A stretch of DNA of 64,000 nt from Thalassolituus sp. UBA1087 (GCA_002314145.1 DCCG01000020.1:67903-131902), one strand, 5' to 3'. Positions 19,043-27,926 are shown, counted from the first letter of the stretch. Numbers and translations: made by a program. Notes: generated from the letters alone by a model not told the origin.

Positions 19043-19876
19043 ATGCAGTTATTTGTTGACCAACTGACGAACGTCGATTTCAGCTACCTGGACACCCGCC
19101 GTGGCCTGGTCGGCGAAACCTGGTGGGCGTCGGCGATTCTGGACGGTGCACTGGATGCACAGGGCATGGTGTGTGATTTCGGTATCGTCAAAAAGACGCT
19201 GCGTCACTGGCTGGATGAGCAACTGGATCACCGCCTGCTGGTGCCGGTGCGCTCCCCGGCATTAACCCTGACTGAAGACGGTGAACGCATCACCTTAAGC
19301 TGGCGCTATGACAGCGGCGAACAGCTGACCATGGAAGCGCCACGCCAGGCGGTGGCCCTGGTCGATGCGGAAATGATCAGTGCCGACACCGTCTCCGACT
19401 GGTGCCGTGAACAGCTGCGCGATGTGTTTCCTGTTAATGTCGACCAGCTGACGCTGATTTTTGCGCCGGAAGAAATCCGTGATCATTATTATCACTACAG
19501 CCACGGGCTGAAAAAACACACAGGCAATTGCCAGCGCATCGCCCATGGCCACCGTTCACGTCTGGAAATCTGGCGCGCCGGCAACCGTGATAAAAGCCTG
19601 GAAAGCGAATGGGCGGAACGCTTCAATGATATTTACCTTGCCACAGAAGAAGACATCACAGCCCGTGATGATGACACGCTCAGCTTTGCCTATGAGGCAC
19701 AACAGGGAGCCTTCTGCCTGAGCCTGCCGGCACGCTGCTGCTATCTGATGGATACAGACACCACGGTGGAATACATTGCCGCCCATCTGGCATCCGAAGT
19801 CCGCGCCGGATACCCCACAGAGGATATAGAAGTAAAAGCCTTTGAAGGCGTTAATAAGGGTGCAATCGCCAACTGA
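19043..19876 (+). CDS. 6-carboxytetrahydropterin synthase-like protein (QueD/PTPS family), two-lobed
   Basis: This is a pterin-fold protein of 277 residues, about twice the size of QueD, which makes 6-carboxytetrahydropterin for queuosine synthesis. The start at 19043 has GGAG eight bases upstream; an earlier in-frame ATG adds 17 unlikely residues. Family motifs are present but split over two halves. The N-terminal half carries the DFGIVKK and LDHRLL segments (45-66). The C-terminal half carries SHGL (153-156), Cys163 and the zinc-type HGH (168-170), then a TVEYIAAHLA helix and KAFEGVNKG near the end. This suggests a fused duplication with complementary decay. Activity as QueD, or as a folate-pathway pterin enzyme, cannot be decided here. 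It may be cotranscribed with the RidA gene 44 bases on. Confidence 0.75.
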   Translation: MQLFVDQLTNVDFSYLDTRRGLVGETWWASAILDGALDAQGMVCDFGIVKKTLRHWLDEQLDHRLLVPVRSPALTLTEDGERITLSWRYDSGEQLTMEAPRQAVALVDAEMISADTVSDWCREQLRDVFPVNVDQLTLIFAPEEIRDHYYHYSHGLKKHTGNCQRIAHGHRSRLEIWRAGNRDKSLESEWAERFNDIYLATEEDITARDDDTLSFAYEAQQGAFCLSLPARCCYLMDTDTTVEYIAAHLASEVRAGYPTEDIEVKAFEGVNKGAIAN

Positions 19877-19920
19877 ACAGTGGCACCGGAACCTGAACCA
19901 GTGACAAACGGAGTAACCTT

Positions 19921-20277
19921 GTGAGCGAAATTGAACGCCTGCAGAGCACCAACCGCATGAGCCGCATCGTCAAACACAATGGCACAGTGTATCTGTGCGG
20001 CCAGACCGCCTGCGATGACCAGCATGTCACCATTGAGCAACAGACTCAGGGATGCCTGGATAAAATTGACACCTTACTGAAAGAAGCCGGCAGTGACCGC
20101 GATCACCTGCTGTCGATTACGATTTATGTGCGCGATATGAAGGATTTTGCCGCCATGAACCAAGTCTACGACGCCTGGGTCGCCAACGTTGGCAAACCGG
20201 CCCGGGCCTGCGTCGAAGCACGAATGGCACGGGATGCCATTCTGGTGGAATTCAGCGTGGTCGCTGCCACCTGCTAA
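19921..20277 (+). CDS. RidA family protein, YoaB-like
   Basis: This is a small trimeric RidA/YjgF-family protein of 118 residues. Members hydrolyse reactive enamine/imine intermediates released by PLP enzymes. It begins with GTG at 19921, with GGAG upstream. The segment DFAAMNQVYDAWV closely resembles E. coli YoaB, and the conserved arginine is present in PARACVEAR. It follows the QueD-like gene on the same strand. Confidence 0.88.
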   Translation: MSEIERLQSTNRMSRIVKHNGTVYLCGQTACDDQHVTIEQQTQGCLDKIDTLLKEAGSDRDHLLSITIYVRDMKDFAAMNQVYDAWVANVGKPARACVEARMARDAILVEFSVVAATC

Positions 20278-20326
20278 GTCGTGCGTCTGATTCCGGGCCA
20301 GTGCCGGTCGGCCGGCCCGGAAGCGG

Positions 20327-20881
20327 TCAGGCCATCGTCCGCCTGAGACGTCGCTGACCAACCATAAACAACAGAAGTGCCACCGGTAACAGCCACCAGA
20401 GCGCCGCGCTCATCTCCTCAGCAAAGCGCTGCCCGAGCCACAATGCAGTGCCGTAGAGGCCGCCCGCCCAGATCAGAATGGATATCAGATTCGCCAGCGT
20501 AAAACTCCAGCCCGGTACTTTTGCCACGCCGCAGGCGATATAACCGAATGTGCGCAGACCCGGCATACAGCGGATCAGTACCAGCTGATGCAGAGGAGCC
20601 TGCTCCAGCGGCCGGATATGGCAGGCAATCAGCGGCTGGCGGCATTTTTCTGATAACCAGCGCCAGACATGAGCTGAACGTCCCAGCAGATACAGGGCGC
20701 TGTCACCGATAAACATACCCAGGCATACGGCGGCAAAGGCGGTAACCGGGTCCAGTTTACCGGTGGACGCCAGCAGTCCGGCGCCGATAATCGCCAGGTC
20801 TTCCAGCATAAAGGTCGATATCACAACCACCAGCAACAGCCAGACAGGGTTATCAGACCAGGCAAGCAGATATTCAGGCAT
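20327..20881 (-). CDS. DedA family membrane protein
   Basis: This is an inner-membrane protein of the DedA/SNARE-associated family, members of which act in lipid carrier recycling and membrane homeostasis. The ATG at 20881 is preferred over an in-frame GTG at 20893. It is 184 residues with four to five hydrophobic segments and the family blocks MLEDLAIIGAGLLAS, FIGDSALYLLGR and RCMPGLRTFGYIACG; the last resembles the usual arginine-containing R-x-IPG-x-R motif with MPG in place of IPG. It is convergent with the ridA-like gene; a GGGCC/GGCCC inverted repeat in the gap may act as terminator but lacks a T run. Confidence 0.85.
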   Translation of the reverse strand: MPEYLLAWSDNPVWLLLVVVISTFMLEDLAIIGAGLLASTGKLDPVTAFAAVCLGMFIGDSALYLLGRSAHVWRWLSEKCRQPLIACHIRPLEQAPLHQLVLIRCMPGLRTFGYIACGVAKVPGWSFTLANLISILIWAGGLYGTALWLGQRFAEEMSAALWWLLPVALLLFMVGQRRLRRTMA

Positions 20882-21052
20882 AGCAGAATACACATGACCA
20901 AATCATGGCATTCAGCCAGCTGCGTATTACAGGTAAATGACAGACGCGCCGCTCAACGGCAAGAATTTGACCGCGGAAAGCTGAGATCGGACAAAAAATC
21001 CGGTACAATCGCGCGCCTTCAAATCATCCACCTTTGTCAGTAGAGAACCGCT

Positions 21053-22429
21053 ATGTCCCAGTCCATGGAGCTGTCCGCCCTGACCGCTATTTCTCCGATC
21101 GATGGCCGCTATGGCAGCAAAACCGCCGATCTGCGCCCTGTTTTCTCCGAGTTCGGTCTGATCCGGGCCCGGGTGGAAGTTGAAATCCGCTGGTTGCAGC
21201 GCCTGGCAGCCCATGAAGGCATCGGCGAAGTCCCGTCCTTCTCTGCTGACACCAGTGCCCTGCTCGACAGCATCATCGCCGATTTCAGTGAAGACGATGC
21301 GCAACGTATCAAAAGCATCGAAGCCACCACCAACCACGACGTTAAAGCCGTGGAATATTTCATCAAAGAAAAGTTTGCCGGTAACAGTGAACTGATGGCG
21401 GTGAACGAATTTGTGCATTTCGCCTGCACCTCAGAAGACATCAACAACCTGTCTCACGGACTGATGCTGAAAGCCGGCCGTGACGTAGTTGTGCCTGTGA
21501 TGCAGGACATCGCTGACGGCATCCGCAAGCTGGCCCATGAGCAGGCGGCGCTGCCGATGCTGTCACGTACCCATGGTCAGACAGCCTCTCCGACCACACT
21601 GGGCAAAGAGATGGCCAACGTGGTTGCCCGCCTGGAGCGTCAGATCAAACAGATCAAAGCGGTGGAGCTGCTGGGTAAAATCAACGGCGCCGTGGGTAAC
21701 TACAATGCCCACCTGTCGGCTTACCCGGACATCGACTGGGCCGCCAATGCGGAAGCCTTCGTGACCTCTCTGGGCCTGACCTTTAACCCTTACACCACGC
21801 AGATCGAACCGCACGATTACATTGCTGAACTGTTCGATGCGGTCGCCCGCTTCAATACCATCCTGATCGATTTCGACCGCGATATCTGGGCGTACATCTC
21901 CAACGGCTATTTCAAGCAGAAGACCATTGCCGGTGAAGTGGGCTCGTCCACCATGCCGCACAAGGTTAACCCGATCGACTTCGAAAACTCCGAAGGCAAT
22001 CTGGGCATCGCCAACGCCGTCATGACCCACATGGCGCAGAAACTGCCGATCTCGCGCTGGCAACGCGACCTGACCGACTCCACCGTGCTGCGCAATATGG
22101 GCGTTGGCCTGGGCTACAGCATGATTGCCTACCAGGCAACCCTGAAAGGCATCAGCAAGCTCGAAGTTAACGCCGCGCGTATTGGCGAAGATCTCGACAA
22201 CGCCTGGGAAGTGCTGGCGGAACCGGTACAGACAGTGATGCGTCGCTACGGTATTGAACAGCCTTATGAAAAACTGAAAGCCTTTACCCGCGGCAAAGCC
22301 ATTACCAAAGATGCCATGGGCGAATTTATCGCGACGCTGGAACTGCCTCAGTCCGCCAAAGACGAACTGAACGCCCTGACGCCGGCAAACTACACAGGTA
22401 ATGCTGCAGATCAGGCAAACAAGGTCTGA
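21053..22429 (+). CDS. purB: Adenylosuccinate lyase
   Basis: It cleaves adenylosuccinate to AMP and fumarate, and SAICAR to AICAR and fumarate, in purine synthesis. At 458 residues it matches the E. coli-type enzyme (456). The fumarase/aspartase signature is SSTMPHKVNPIDFEN, and the catalytic histidine block is MLSRTHGQTASPTTLGKEM. The N-terminus LTAISPIDGRYGSKT is also typical. It is a single gene with its own terminator; hflD and mnmA, often upstream of purB in enterics, are absent here. Confidence 0.97.
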   Translation: MSQSMELSALTAISPIDGRYGSKTADLRPVFSEFGLIRARVEVEIRWLQRLAAHEGIGEVPSFSADTSALLDSIIADFSEDDAQRIKSIEATTNHDVKAVEYFIKEKFAGNSELMAVNEFVHFACTSEDINNLSHGLMLKAGRDVVVPVMQDIADGIRKLAHEQAALPMLSRTHGQTASPTTLGKEMANVVARLERQIKQIKAVELLGKINGAVGNYNAHLSAYPDIDWAANAEAFVTSLGLTFNPYTTQIEPHDYIAELFDAVARFNTILIDFDRDIWAYISNGYFKQKTIAGEVGSSTMPHKVNPIDFENSEGNLGIANAVMTHMAQKLPISRWQRDLTDSTVLRNMGVGLGYSMIAYQATLKGISKLEVNAARIGEDLDNAWEVLAEPVQTVMRRYGIEQPYEKLKAFTRGKAITKDAMGEFIATLELPQSAKDELNALTPANYTGNAADQANKV

Positions 22430-22447
22430 TATTACCTATGCTGTTAA

Positions 22448-22469
22448 GCCTCCTGCGGGAGGCTTTTTT
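22448..22469 (+). terminator. Rho-independent terminator of purB
   Basis: GCCTCC and GGGAGGC form a tight hairpin followed by six T, starting about 18 bases after the purB stop codon. Confidence 0.88.
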
Positions 22470-22514
22470 GTATCTGCGGTTTGTTTTCTGTTTATTGGAT
22501 AGTGAGTGATTGAT

Positions 22515-23678
22515 ATGCATGTTCTGGGTGAGCTGACGGTTGAAGAGTTTCTGCGTGACTACTGGCATAAAAAACCGGTGCTGATCCGCAACGCCTGGCC
22601 GGATTTTGAACCCCTGCTGAGCTCACAGGAACTGGCAGGCCTGTCGCTGGAACAGGAAATTGAATCACGCATCGTGGAAGAAAACGGCCAGGATGGCCCC
22701 TGGTCCATCCGCAAAGGCCCTTTCACCGAAGATGATTATCTGGCATTGCCGGAAAGCCACTGGACATTACTGGTACAGGGCGTGGACCAGTGGATTCCCG
22801 AAGCGGCTGACCTGCTCGAACACTTCCGTTTTATCCCCGGCTGGCGCATTGACGACCTGATGATCAGTTATGCCACAGACTCAGGCTCCGTTGGGCCCCA
22901 TTACGATCAGTACGATGTCTTTCTGCTGCAGGCGGAAGGTCAGCGCGAGTGGCGCACCGGGCAGATGTGCGGCGAACACACGCCTTTTATGAAAGGACCG
23001 AAAATCCGCATTCTGGAAAACTTTGAAGAAAGCGACCGCTGGCTGTTAAACCCGGGCGACATGCTGTATCTGCCACCGGCGCTGGCGCACTGGGGCATTG
23101 CCCGCGGAGAATGCCAGACCTACAGCATTGGGTTCCGTGCTCCCGCCCTGACTGAGCTGGCACCACTGGTATTCGATGATCTGATGGAAAACGCATCCGA
23201 TGATCAGCGATATGCCGATCCGGACCTGAGCTTACAGGATTCGACCGGCCGCATTGATCAGGCGGCTGCTCAGCGCCTGCGCAAACTGCTGACGGAAGCG
23301 ATTCAGGATGATGAGCGCCTGCAGTCGGTGATTGGCCGTCTGATGACGGAGCCCAAATACGCCGAGCATGTCCCTGACGCTGAAACACTGAATGAGGATA
23401 CAGAGGCGCTGTTGCGTCAGGCTCCGGCATGGAAGCGCGCAGAATTCAGCCGCTTTGCCTATTCTGAGCACAATGGCCATTGCCGCTTTTATGCCATGGG
23501 GCAGGAATGGAAACTGCCACTGAGCGATTTACCGCTCGCCCGCCTGCTGGCAGACGAACGCCAATATGGGACGGAAGCACTAATCTCTACGATTCATTCC
23601 GAAACCGCAGAAAAAATGCTTAAATTAATCATGGAGCAGCATTTAATTTACAACCCAGAGGCAGAATATGGAGATTGA
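22515..23678 (+). CDS. roxA: Ribosomal protein L16 3-hydroxylase (RoxA/YcfD), JmjC cupin
   Basis: This is a 2-oxoglutarate/Fe(II) oxygenase that hydroxylates an arginine of ribosomal protein L16. The start is put at the ATG at 22515 rather than an in-frame GTG nine bases earlier. It is 387 residues, against about 373 for E. coli YcfD. The iron ligands are His129 and Asp131 in VGPHYDQYDVF and His192 in LAHWG. Blocks FRFIPGWRIDDLMIS and NPGDMLYLPP match the family, as does the helical C-terminal winged part. The acetyltransferase gene starts inside its last codons (11-base overlap), so the two are cotranslated. Confidence 0.93.
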   Translation: MHVLGELTVEEFLRDYWHKKPVLIRNAWPDFEPLLSSQELAGLSLEQEIESRIVEENGQDGPWSIRKGPFTEDDYLALPESHWTLLVQGVDQWIPEAADLLEHFRFIPGWRIDDLMISYATDSGSVGPHYDQYDVFLLQAEGQREWRTGQMCGEHTPFMKGPKIRILENFEESDRWLLNPGDMLYLPPALAHWGIARGECQTYSIGFRAPALTELAPLVFDDLMENASDDQRYADPDLSLQDSTGRIDQAAAQRLRKLLTEAIQDDERLQSVIGRLMTEPKYAEHVPDAETLNEDTEALLRQAPAWKRAEFSRFAYSEHNGHCRFYAMGQEWKLPLSDLPLARLLADERQYGTEALISTIHSETAEKMLKLIMEQHLIYNPEAEYGD

Positions 23679-24579
23679 AGTAACGCACTGGAATGCACAC
23701 AGGGAGATACTGGACGCGATCAGACGGCGCGTGTTTATCAACGAACAGAAAGTACCGGAAGCACTGGAATGGGACGCTGACGATGCCGACGCGGTGCACT
23801 TTATCGCCCACGACGGCCAACGCGCCACAGGCTGCGCGCGTCTGCTGCCCAACGGCCATTTCGGACGTATGGCGGTGCTGCGCGAATACCGTAATCAGGG
23901 CGTGGGCAAAGCCCTGCTCAGGGCCATCGAATCCCATTACCAGAAAGAATTCCGTGGCACGGTATTAAGAGCCAATGCCCAGACCCACGCCTGGCGCTTT
24001 TATCATGATCAGGGGTTTGTGCCACAACCGGCCTTTAATATGGATGCCGGGATTCCGCATGTCGAAATGAGTAAAGACCTGGCCCGCAACGCCAATCTGC
24101 CGGTCACTTTTATTCCCGGCAAAGATAACCAGCGTTATCAGCTTGATGCCCCGGGCGCTGCCGAAGGCTTTATTCAGGTCGTCAGCAGTTATGGCCCCAC
24201 CTCTATCAATCTGTGTATTGCCGATCCGGCCCTGCCGGTCTGGTCAGACAACACCACTCTGAGCTGTTTCACCCGTTATCTGCGCAGTGCCCGCCAGCGC
24301 TCCATGCGCATCATACTGGCGGAAGAATACCCGGGCATTGCCGACCACCCGCTGATTCAGCTGCAACAACGCGTCAGCAGCCGCATCGGGCTTAAAGTGT
24401 ATTCGGATATCAAAGAGTCTCTGGCGATTATGCCCGCCTACAGCTGGGTGAAGATCAGCCGTACCGACGTCAAAGCCTGCGTGAATGACCGCCCGGGCGT
24501 GGCCCGCCTTAATGAGCAGTTCGAGGACTGGTGGAAACTGGCACAGAACGCCCGGGAATCACGACGTCTGCGCCTGTAA
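23668..24579 (+). CDS. GNAT acetyltransferase with C-terminal accessory domain
   Basis: This 303-residue protein has two parts. Residues 1-140 are a GNAT N-acetyltransferase of the ElaA/YjcF type, with the acetyl-CoA loop RNQGVGKALL and the late strand RFYHDQGF. Residues 150-303 form a second domain, rich in Arg and aromatic residues, found fused to such transferases in pseudomonads (I believe DUF7931). The substrate is unknown. It overlaps roxA by 11 bases, which points to a linked role, perhaps in modification of translation components; that is inference. Confidence 0.82.
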   Translation: MEIEVTHWNAHREILDAIRRRVFINEQKVPEALEWDADDADAVHFIAHDGQRATGCARLLPNGHFGRMAVLREYRNQGVGKALLRAIESHYQKEFRGTVLRANAQTHAWRFYHDQGFVPQPAFNMDAGIPHVEMSKDLARNANLPVTFIPGKDNQRYQLDAPGAAEGFIQVVSSYGPTSINLCIADPALPVWSDNTTLSCFTRYLRSARQRSMRIILAEEYPGIADHPLIQLQQRVSSRIGLKVYSDIKESLAIMPAYSWVKISRTDVKACVNDRPGVARLNEQFEDWWKLAQNARESRRLRL

Positions 24580-24596
24580 CGGATCATCCGGACGTT

Positions 24597-25013
24597 CTAA
24601 TGAACCGCGACAAACACCGCGATATTAATCACGGTCACTGCCGCGGTCAGGATATTACGCAGGCGGATATAAGAGTCGGCGTAAGAGCGGCGGAAAATCG
24701 GGTTACTCTCCGTCCATAACAGCAGCCAGAATCCCACCATAAACATCAGGCAGGCGACATTGGTCGGCAGAAAATAAGCCAGCAGCCCCCACAGGAATAC
24801 ACCAATGGCCAGTTCCAGCGGAATGGCATCCATTTCGTCCGGGTTGGCCTGCTCTACTCCCCAGCATCCACCGGCCATAAAGGCCAGAATGAGCAATGAA
24901 TACAGCTTATAAAAAGCTTCCCCCTGCTCATACCCCAACACCACGGCAAACAGGCCTGCAATAAAGGGCAGCAGGCCCGCGTAACCCAGTTTTTCCGAGA
25001 TTGAAAACGTCAT
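24597..25013 (-). CDS. DUF3429 family membrane protein
   Basis: This is a small inner-membrane protein of 138 residues with five hydrophobic segments. It fits the DUF3429 family of uncharacterised proteins. The start is the ATG at 25013, which has GGAGG five bases upstream; a longer TTG start is unlikely. It is convergent with the GNAT gene and appears monocistronic. Confidence 0.8.
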   Translation of the reverse strand: MTFSISEKLGYAGLLPFIAGLFAVVLGYEQGEAFYKLYSLLILAFMAGGCWGVEQANPDEMDAIPLELAIGVFLWGLLAYFLPTNVACLMFMVGFWLLLWTESNPIFRRSYADSYIRLRNILTAAVTVINIAVFVAVH

Positions 25014-25150
25014 ACCCACCTCCAATGGTCAACCGGCAGACAGAAGCGCTGCAGCCATGCTGCCGTACGCCACCTAATTGACCCATCTAATGGTTATTTT
25101 TCAGTGACTTACATTAACAACATAGAAGGAGATGAGAAAAAAGTAACGCG

Positions 25151-25184
25151 AAAAATGACCTCCGGGCGGACACAGAGGTCATTT
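25151..25184 (-). terminator. Terminator of the kdsC-epimerase-kdsB operon
   Basis: An AAATGACCTC/GAGGTCATTT inverted repeat ends in five T on the minus strand, just after the kdsB stop codon. Confidence 0.75.
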
Positions 25185-25196
25185 ATGCGACGGGGT

Positions 25197-25964
25197 TCAG
25201 ATCCCCCGGGCGAGAATGGACTCCACCCGGGCAACATCGTCCGGGGTATCAATCCCGTGCCCCGGTGGCTCAGCAATCACCGACATATGAATCTTAACGC
25301 CGTACCAGAGGGCCCGCAGTTGCTCGAGCGACTCGGTGTTTTCCAGCGGACAGGCTTCCATTTCCATATACTGGCGCAGAAACGAAACCCGGTAGCCATA
25401 CATACCGATATGGCGATACACGGGCATTTTCTGAGTCATAGCGTCCGGGTTGGCCTTATAGCCGTCTCTGTCCCAGGGAATGGAGGCGCGGCTGAAATAC
25501 ATGGCGAACTGCTCGCGATCCAGCACGACCTTCACCACATTCGGATCAAAGGCATCGGCGCTGTGGTTTAAAGGTGTGCACACGGAGCTCATCCCGGCCT
25601 GCGGGTAATTAATCAGACTGGCCGCCGTGGCTTCAATCAGGGATTCCGGAATCAGGGGCTCATCGCCCTGCAGATTAACGATCACAGCATCGTCATCCCA
25701 GCCTTTCATGCGGGCAACTTCAGCAATGCGCTCGGTACCGTTTTCATGCTCTGCTGAGGTCATCACCACTTCGGCACCAAAAGCCGCGGCAGCGTCGTAA
25801 ATGCGCTGATCATCGGTGGCAATAACAATATCCTGCATTCCGGTTTCACCGGCACGTTCCCACACGTGCTGAATCATGGGTTTACCGCACAGACTGATCA
25901 GCGGCTTGCCCGGCAGCCGGCTGGAACCATAGCGCGCCGGAATAACAATTTTGTAGTCAGACAT
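25197..25964 (-). CDS. kdsB: 3-deoxy-manno-octulosonate cytidylyltransferase (CMP-Kdo synthetase)
   Basis: It activates Kdo with CTP to CMP-Kdo, the donor for lipopolysaccharide inner core. The start at 25964 gives the typical N-terminus MSDYKIVIPARYGSSRLPGK (255 residues); an upstream in-frame start would add 31 residues that lie inside the epimerase gene. Nucleotidyltransferase motifs RLPGKPL, VIVNLQGDEPLI and SRASIPWDRD are clear. It is four bases downstream of the epimerase gene and is the last gene of a three-gene operon. Confidence 0.96.
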   Translation of the reverse strand: MSDYKIVIPARYGSSRLPGKPLISLCGKPMIQHVWERAGETGMQDIVIATDDQRIYDAAAAFGAEVVMTSAEHENGTERIAEVARMKGWDDDAVIVNLQGDEPLIPESLIEATAASLINYPQAGMSSVCTPLNHSADAFDPNVVKVVLDREQFAMYFSRASIPWDRDGYKANPDAMTQKMPVYRHIGMYGYRVSFLRQYMEMEACPLENTESLEQLRALWYGVKIHMSVIAEPPGHGIDTPDDVARVESILARGI

Positions 25965-25968
25965 AGGC

Positions 25969-26976
25969 TTACACCTTATAAAAGTCGCGGTACCAGTCAA
26001 CGAACCGGCCAATGCCGTCGGCCAGCGGCGTATTGGGCGCAAAGCCAACGTCGGCACTCAGATCATCCACATTGGCATAGGTTGCCAGCACATCCCCCGG
26101 CTGCATTTCCATATAGTTTTTATCAGCCTCTTTACCGAGCGCGTTTTCAATGGTCTCAATAAAGGTGCCCAGTTCAACACTGTTGTGGTTACCGATATTG
26201 TAAATTTTATAGGGGGCAGAACTGCGGCTGGTATCGCCGTTTTCCGGTGACCAGCCTTCCACACCCTGAGGAATTCTCTGAGTGACCCGGGTAACACCTT
26301 CCACGATATCGTCGATATAGGTAAAGTCGCGCTGCATTTTGCCGTGGTTAAACACATTAATGGTTTTGCCGGCGAGAATATCCCGGGTAAAACTGAAGTA
26401 CGCCATATCCGGACGCCCCCAGGGGCCGTATACGGTGAAAAAACGCAGCCCGGTGACCGGCAGGCCATACAGATGCGCGTAGGTATGCGCCATCAGCTCA
26501 TTGGATTTTTTGGTGGCGGCATACAGTGATACCGGATGATCGACACGATCATTGGTGCTGTACGGGATTTTGGTATTCAGCCCATAAACCGAACTGGAAG
26601 AGGCAAATACCAGATGCGCGATTTCATTGTGACGACAGGCTTCGAGGATATTCACAAAACCAATCAGATTGCTGTCAACGTAGGCATGCGGATTACTGAT
26701 GGAATAACGCACACCGGCCTGAGCTGCCAGGTGCACCACACGGTCAAATTCGTGCTCATCAAAGACCTTATCCACGGCCTGACGGTCAGCCAGTTCCACC
26801 TGAATAAACTGAAAGCCATCCAGTGCATTCAGCCACTCCAGACGCCCGTGTTTTAACGCCACATCATAATAGTCATTAAGGTTATCGATGCCGACCACCT
26901 CATGACCCTGTTCGATAAACTGTTTACTGGTGAATGCGCCAATGAAACCGGCAGCACCGGTGACCAGAATTTTCAT
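25969..26976 (-). CDS. NAD-dependent epimerase, UDP-glucuronate 4-epimerase type
   Basis: This is a short-chain sugar-nucleotide epimerase of 335 residues. It shows the Rossmann motif TGAAGFIG (6-13), the SSSSVYG serine block near 127-132, and the catalytic pair Tyr152 and Lys156 in YAATKK. Spacer and signature features such as DNLNDYYDVALK and VYGPWGRPDMA are typical of UDP-glucuronate/UDP-galacturonate 4-epimerases, used for capsule or O-antigen sugars. Its ATG overlaps the kdsC-like stop by four bases, so all three genes are cotranslated. Confidence 0.88.
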   Translation of the reverse strand: MKILVTGAAGFIGAFTSKQFIEQGHEVVGIDNLNDYYDVALKHGRLEWLNALDGFQFIQVELADRQAVDKVFDEHEFDRVVHLAAQAGVRYSISNPHAYVDSNLIGFVNILEACRHNEIAHLVFASSSSVYGLNTKIPYSTNDRVDHPVSLYAATKKSNELMAHTYAHLYGLPVTGLRFFTVYGPWGRPDMAYFSFTRDILAGKTINVFNHGKMQRDFTYIDDIVEGVTRVTQRIPQGVEGWSPENGDTSRSSAPYKIYNIGNHNSVELGTFIETIENALGKEADKNYMEMQPGDVLATYANVDDLSADVGFAPNTPLADGIGRFVDWYRDFYKV

Positions 26977-27551
26977 TTTTTCGTATCCTTAAACTCAGGC
27001 AAGGTTTCAAACTCAGGCAGCATGGCCTGGATATAAGCTTCTTCGAGCGCCATACGGCTGCCCAGAATCACGTCGGCGACTTCACGCGCAACGCCCTTTC
27101 CACCCTCGGCCGTGGTGATCATATCGGCATGATTTTTTACCATCCAGAAGGCATCCGCAGGGGCAACGGCAAACCCGACGCGCTTCATCACTTTCAGATC
27201 GATCACATCATCACCGACGTAACAGACTTCAGCAGCATCCATATTCAGCTGCGTCATCAGCTCAGACAACACAGCCCATTTGTCTTTGCTGCCCGGGAAA
27301 AAATGACGGATACCCAGATCCCGGGCGCGCTTCGCCAGCGGGGCGGAATCTTTAGCGGAAATAATGGCGGTTGCAATGTCATAGGTCTGCAGCAGTTTGA
27401 TACCCACGCCATCTTTGACGTTAAAGTGCTTCACCTGCTCGCCGTCAGCGGCGTAACTCAGAGTGCCATCGGTGAGCACTCCGTCCACATCAAACACAAC
27501 CATTTTGATTGCACGGGCTTTTTCATGCCCGCTGTCCGGTCGCTGATTCAT
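26973..27551 (-). CDS. kdsC: Kdo-8-phosphate phosphatase, HAD family
   Basis: It removes phosphate from Kdo-8-phosphate to give Kdo, the step before KdsB. It is 192 residues with the HAD nucleophile motif FDVDGVLTDG (Asp21 and Asp23) and the later blocks ISAKDSAPL, GSKDKWAVL and VCYVGDDVIDL, with no cap domain, as in KdsC tetramers. In many gammaproteobacteria kdsC sits with kdsD and lptC; here it leads an operon with an epimerase and kdsB. A related acylneuraminate-type phosphatase is an alternative. Confidence 0.9.
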   Translation of the reverse strand: MNQRPDSGHEKARAIKMVVFDVDGVLTDGTLSYAADGEQVKHFNVKDGVGIKLLQTYDIATAIISAKDSAPLAKRARDLGIRHFFPGSKDKWAVLSELMTQLNMDAAEVCYVGDDVIDLKVMKRVGFAVAPADAFWMVKNHADMITTAEGGKGVAREVADVILGSRMALEEAYIQAMLPEFETLPEFKDTKK

Positions 27552-27669
27552 AAATCTGCCTTGCCAGCCAAAGCGGGCATTGTAACCGGTTTGGCGGCCG
27601 CTTGTATCGGTCTGATCAGGGCCAGGTGGGGTTCAGGAAGATGGCTAACCCATGCTGAATAACAGACAT

Positions 27670-27694
27670 AAAAAAAGCCGGCATTGGCCGACTT
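27670..27694 (-). terminator. Terminator of the tRNA-Ala/tRNA-Glu unit
   Basis: On the minus strand, AAGTCGGC and GCCGGCTT pair (one G-U) around a four-base loop and are followed by a T run. It lies about 40 bases after tRNA-Glu. Confidence 0.8.
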
Positions 27695-27735
27695 AATTTA
27701 CGTTCCTGTCTTTGCTGCCGTGTGGCAGATCAGGA

Positions 27736-27811
27736 TGGCATCCCCAAGGGGATTCGAACCCCTGTTACCGCCGTGAAAGGGCGGTGTCCTAGGCCTCTAG
27801 ACGATGGGGAC
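27736..27811 (-). tRNA. tRNA-Glu (anticodon UUC)
   Basis: A 76-base cloverleaf with GUCCCCAU acceptor, anticodon loop CUUUCAC, T-loop GGTTCGAATCC and encoded CCA. It is the second tRNA of a two-tRNA unit downstream of gltX, which charges it. Confidence 0.97.
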
Positions 27812-27832
27812 CCGGACCGTGTATGAGAAGTT

Positions 27833-27908
27833 TGGTGGAGCCTAGCGGGATCGAACCGCTGACCTCAACACTGCCAGTGTTGCGCTCTCCCAGCTGAGCT
27901 AAGGCCCC
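27833..27908 (-). tRNA. tRNA-Ala (anticodon GGC)
   Basis: A 76-base cloverleaf with GGGGCCU acceptor, anticodon loop CUGGCAG, T-loop GGTTCGATCCC and encoded CCA. It is first in the unit with tRNA-Glu, 21 bases apart. Confidence 0.97.
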
Positions 27909-27926
27909 GTCTCAAAACGTGGGCGT

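Noticed and set aside
20281..20322. TTCCGGGCC/GGCCCGGAA inverted repeat between the RidA and DedA genes
   Set aside because: It may be a terminator, but the arms are partly nested with a second GGCC palindrome and no T run follows, so it is only mentioned with the DedA gene.
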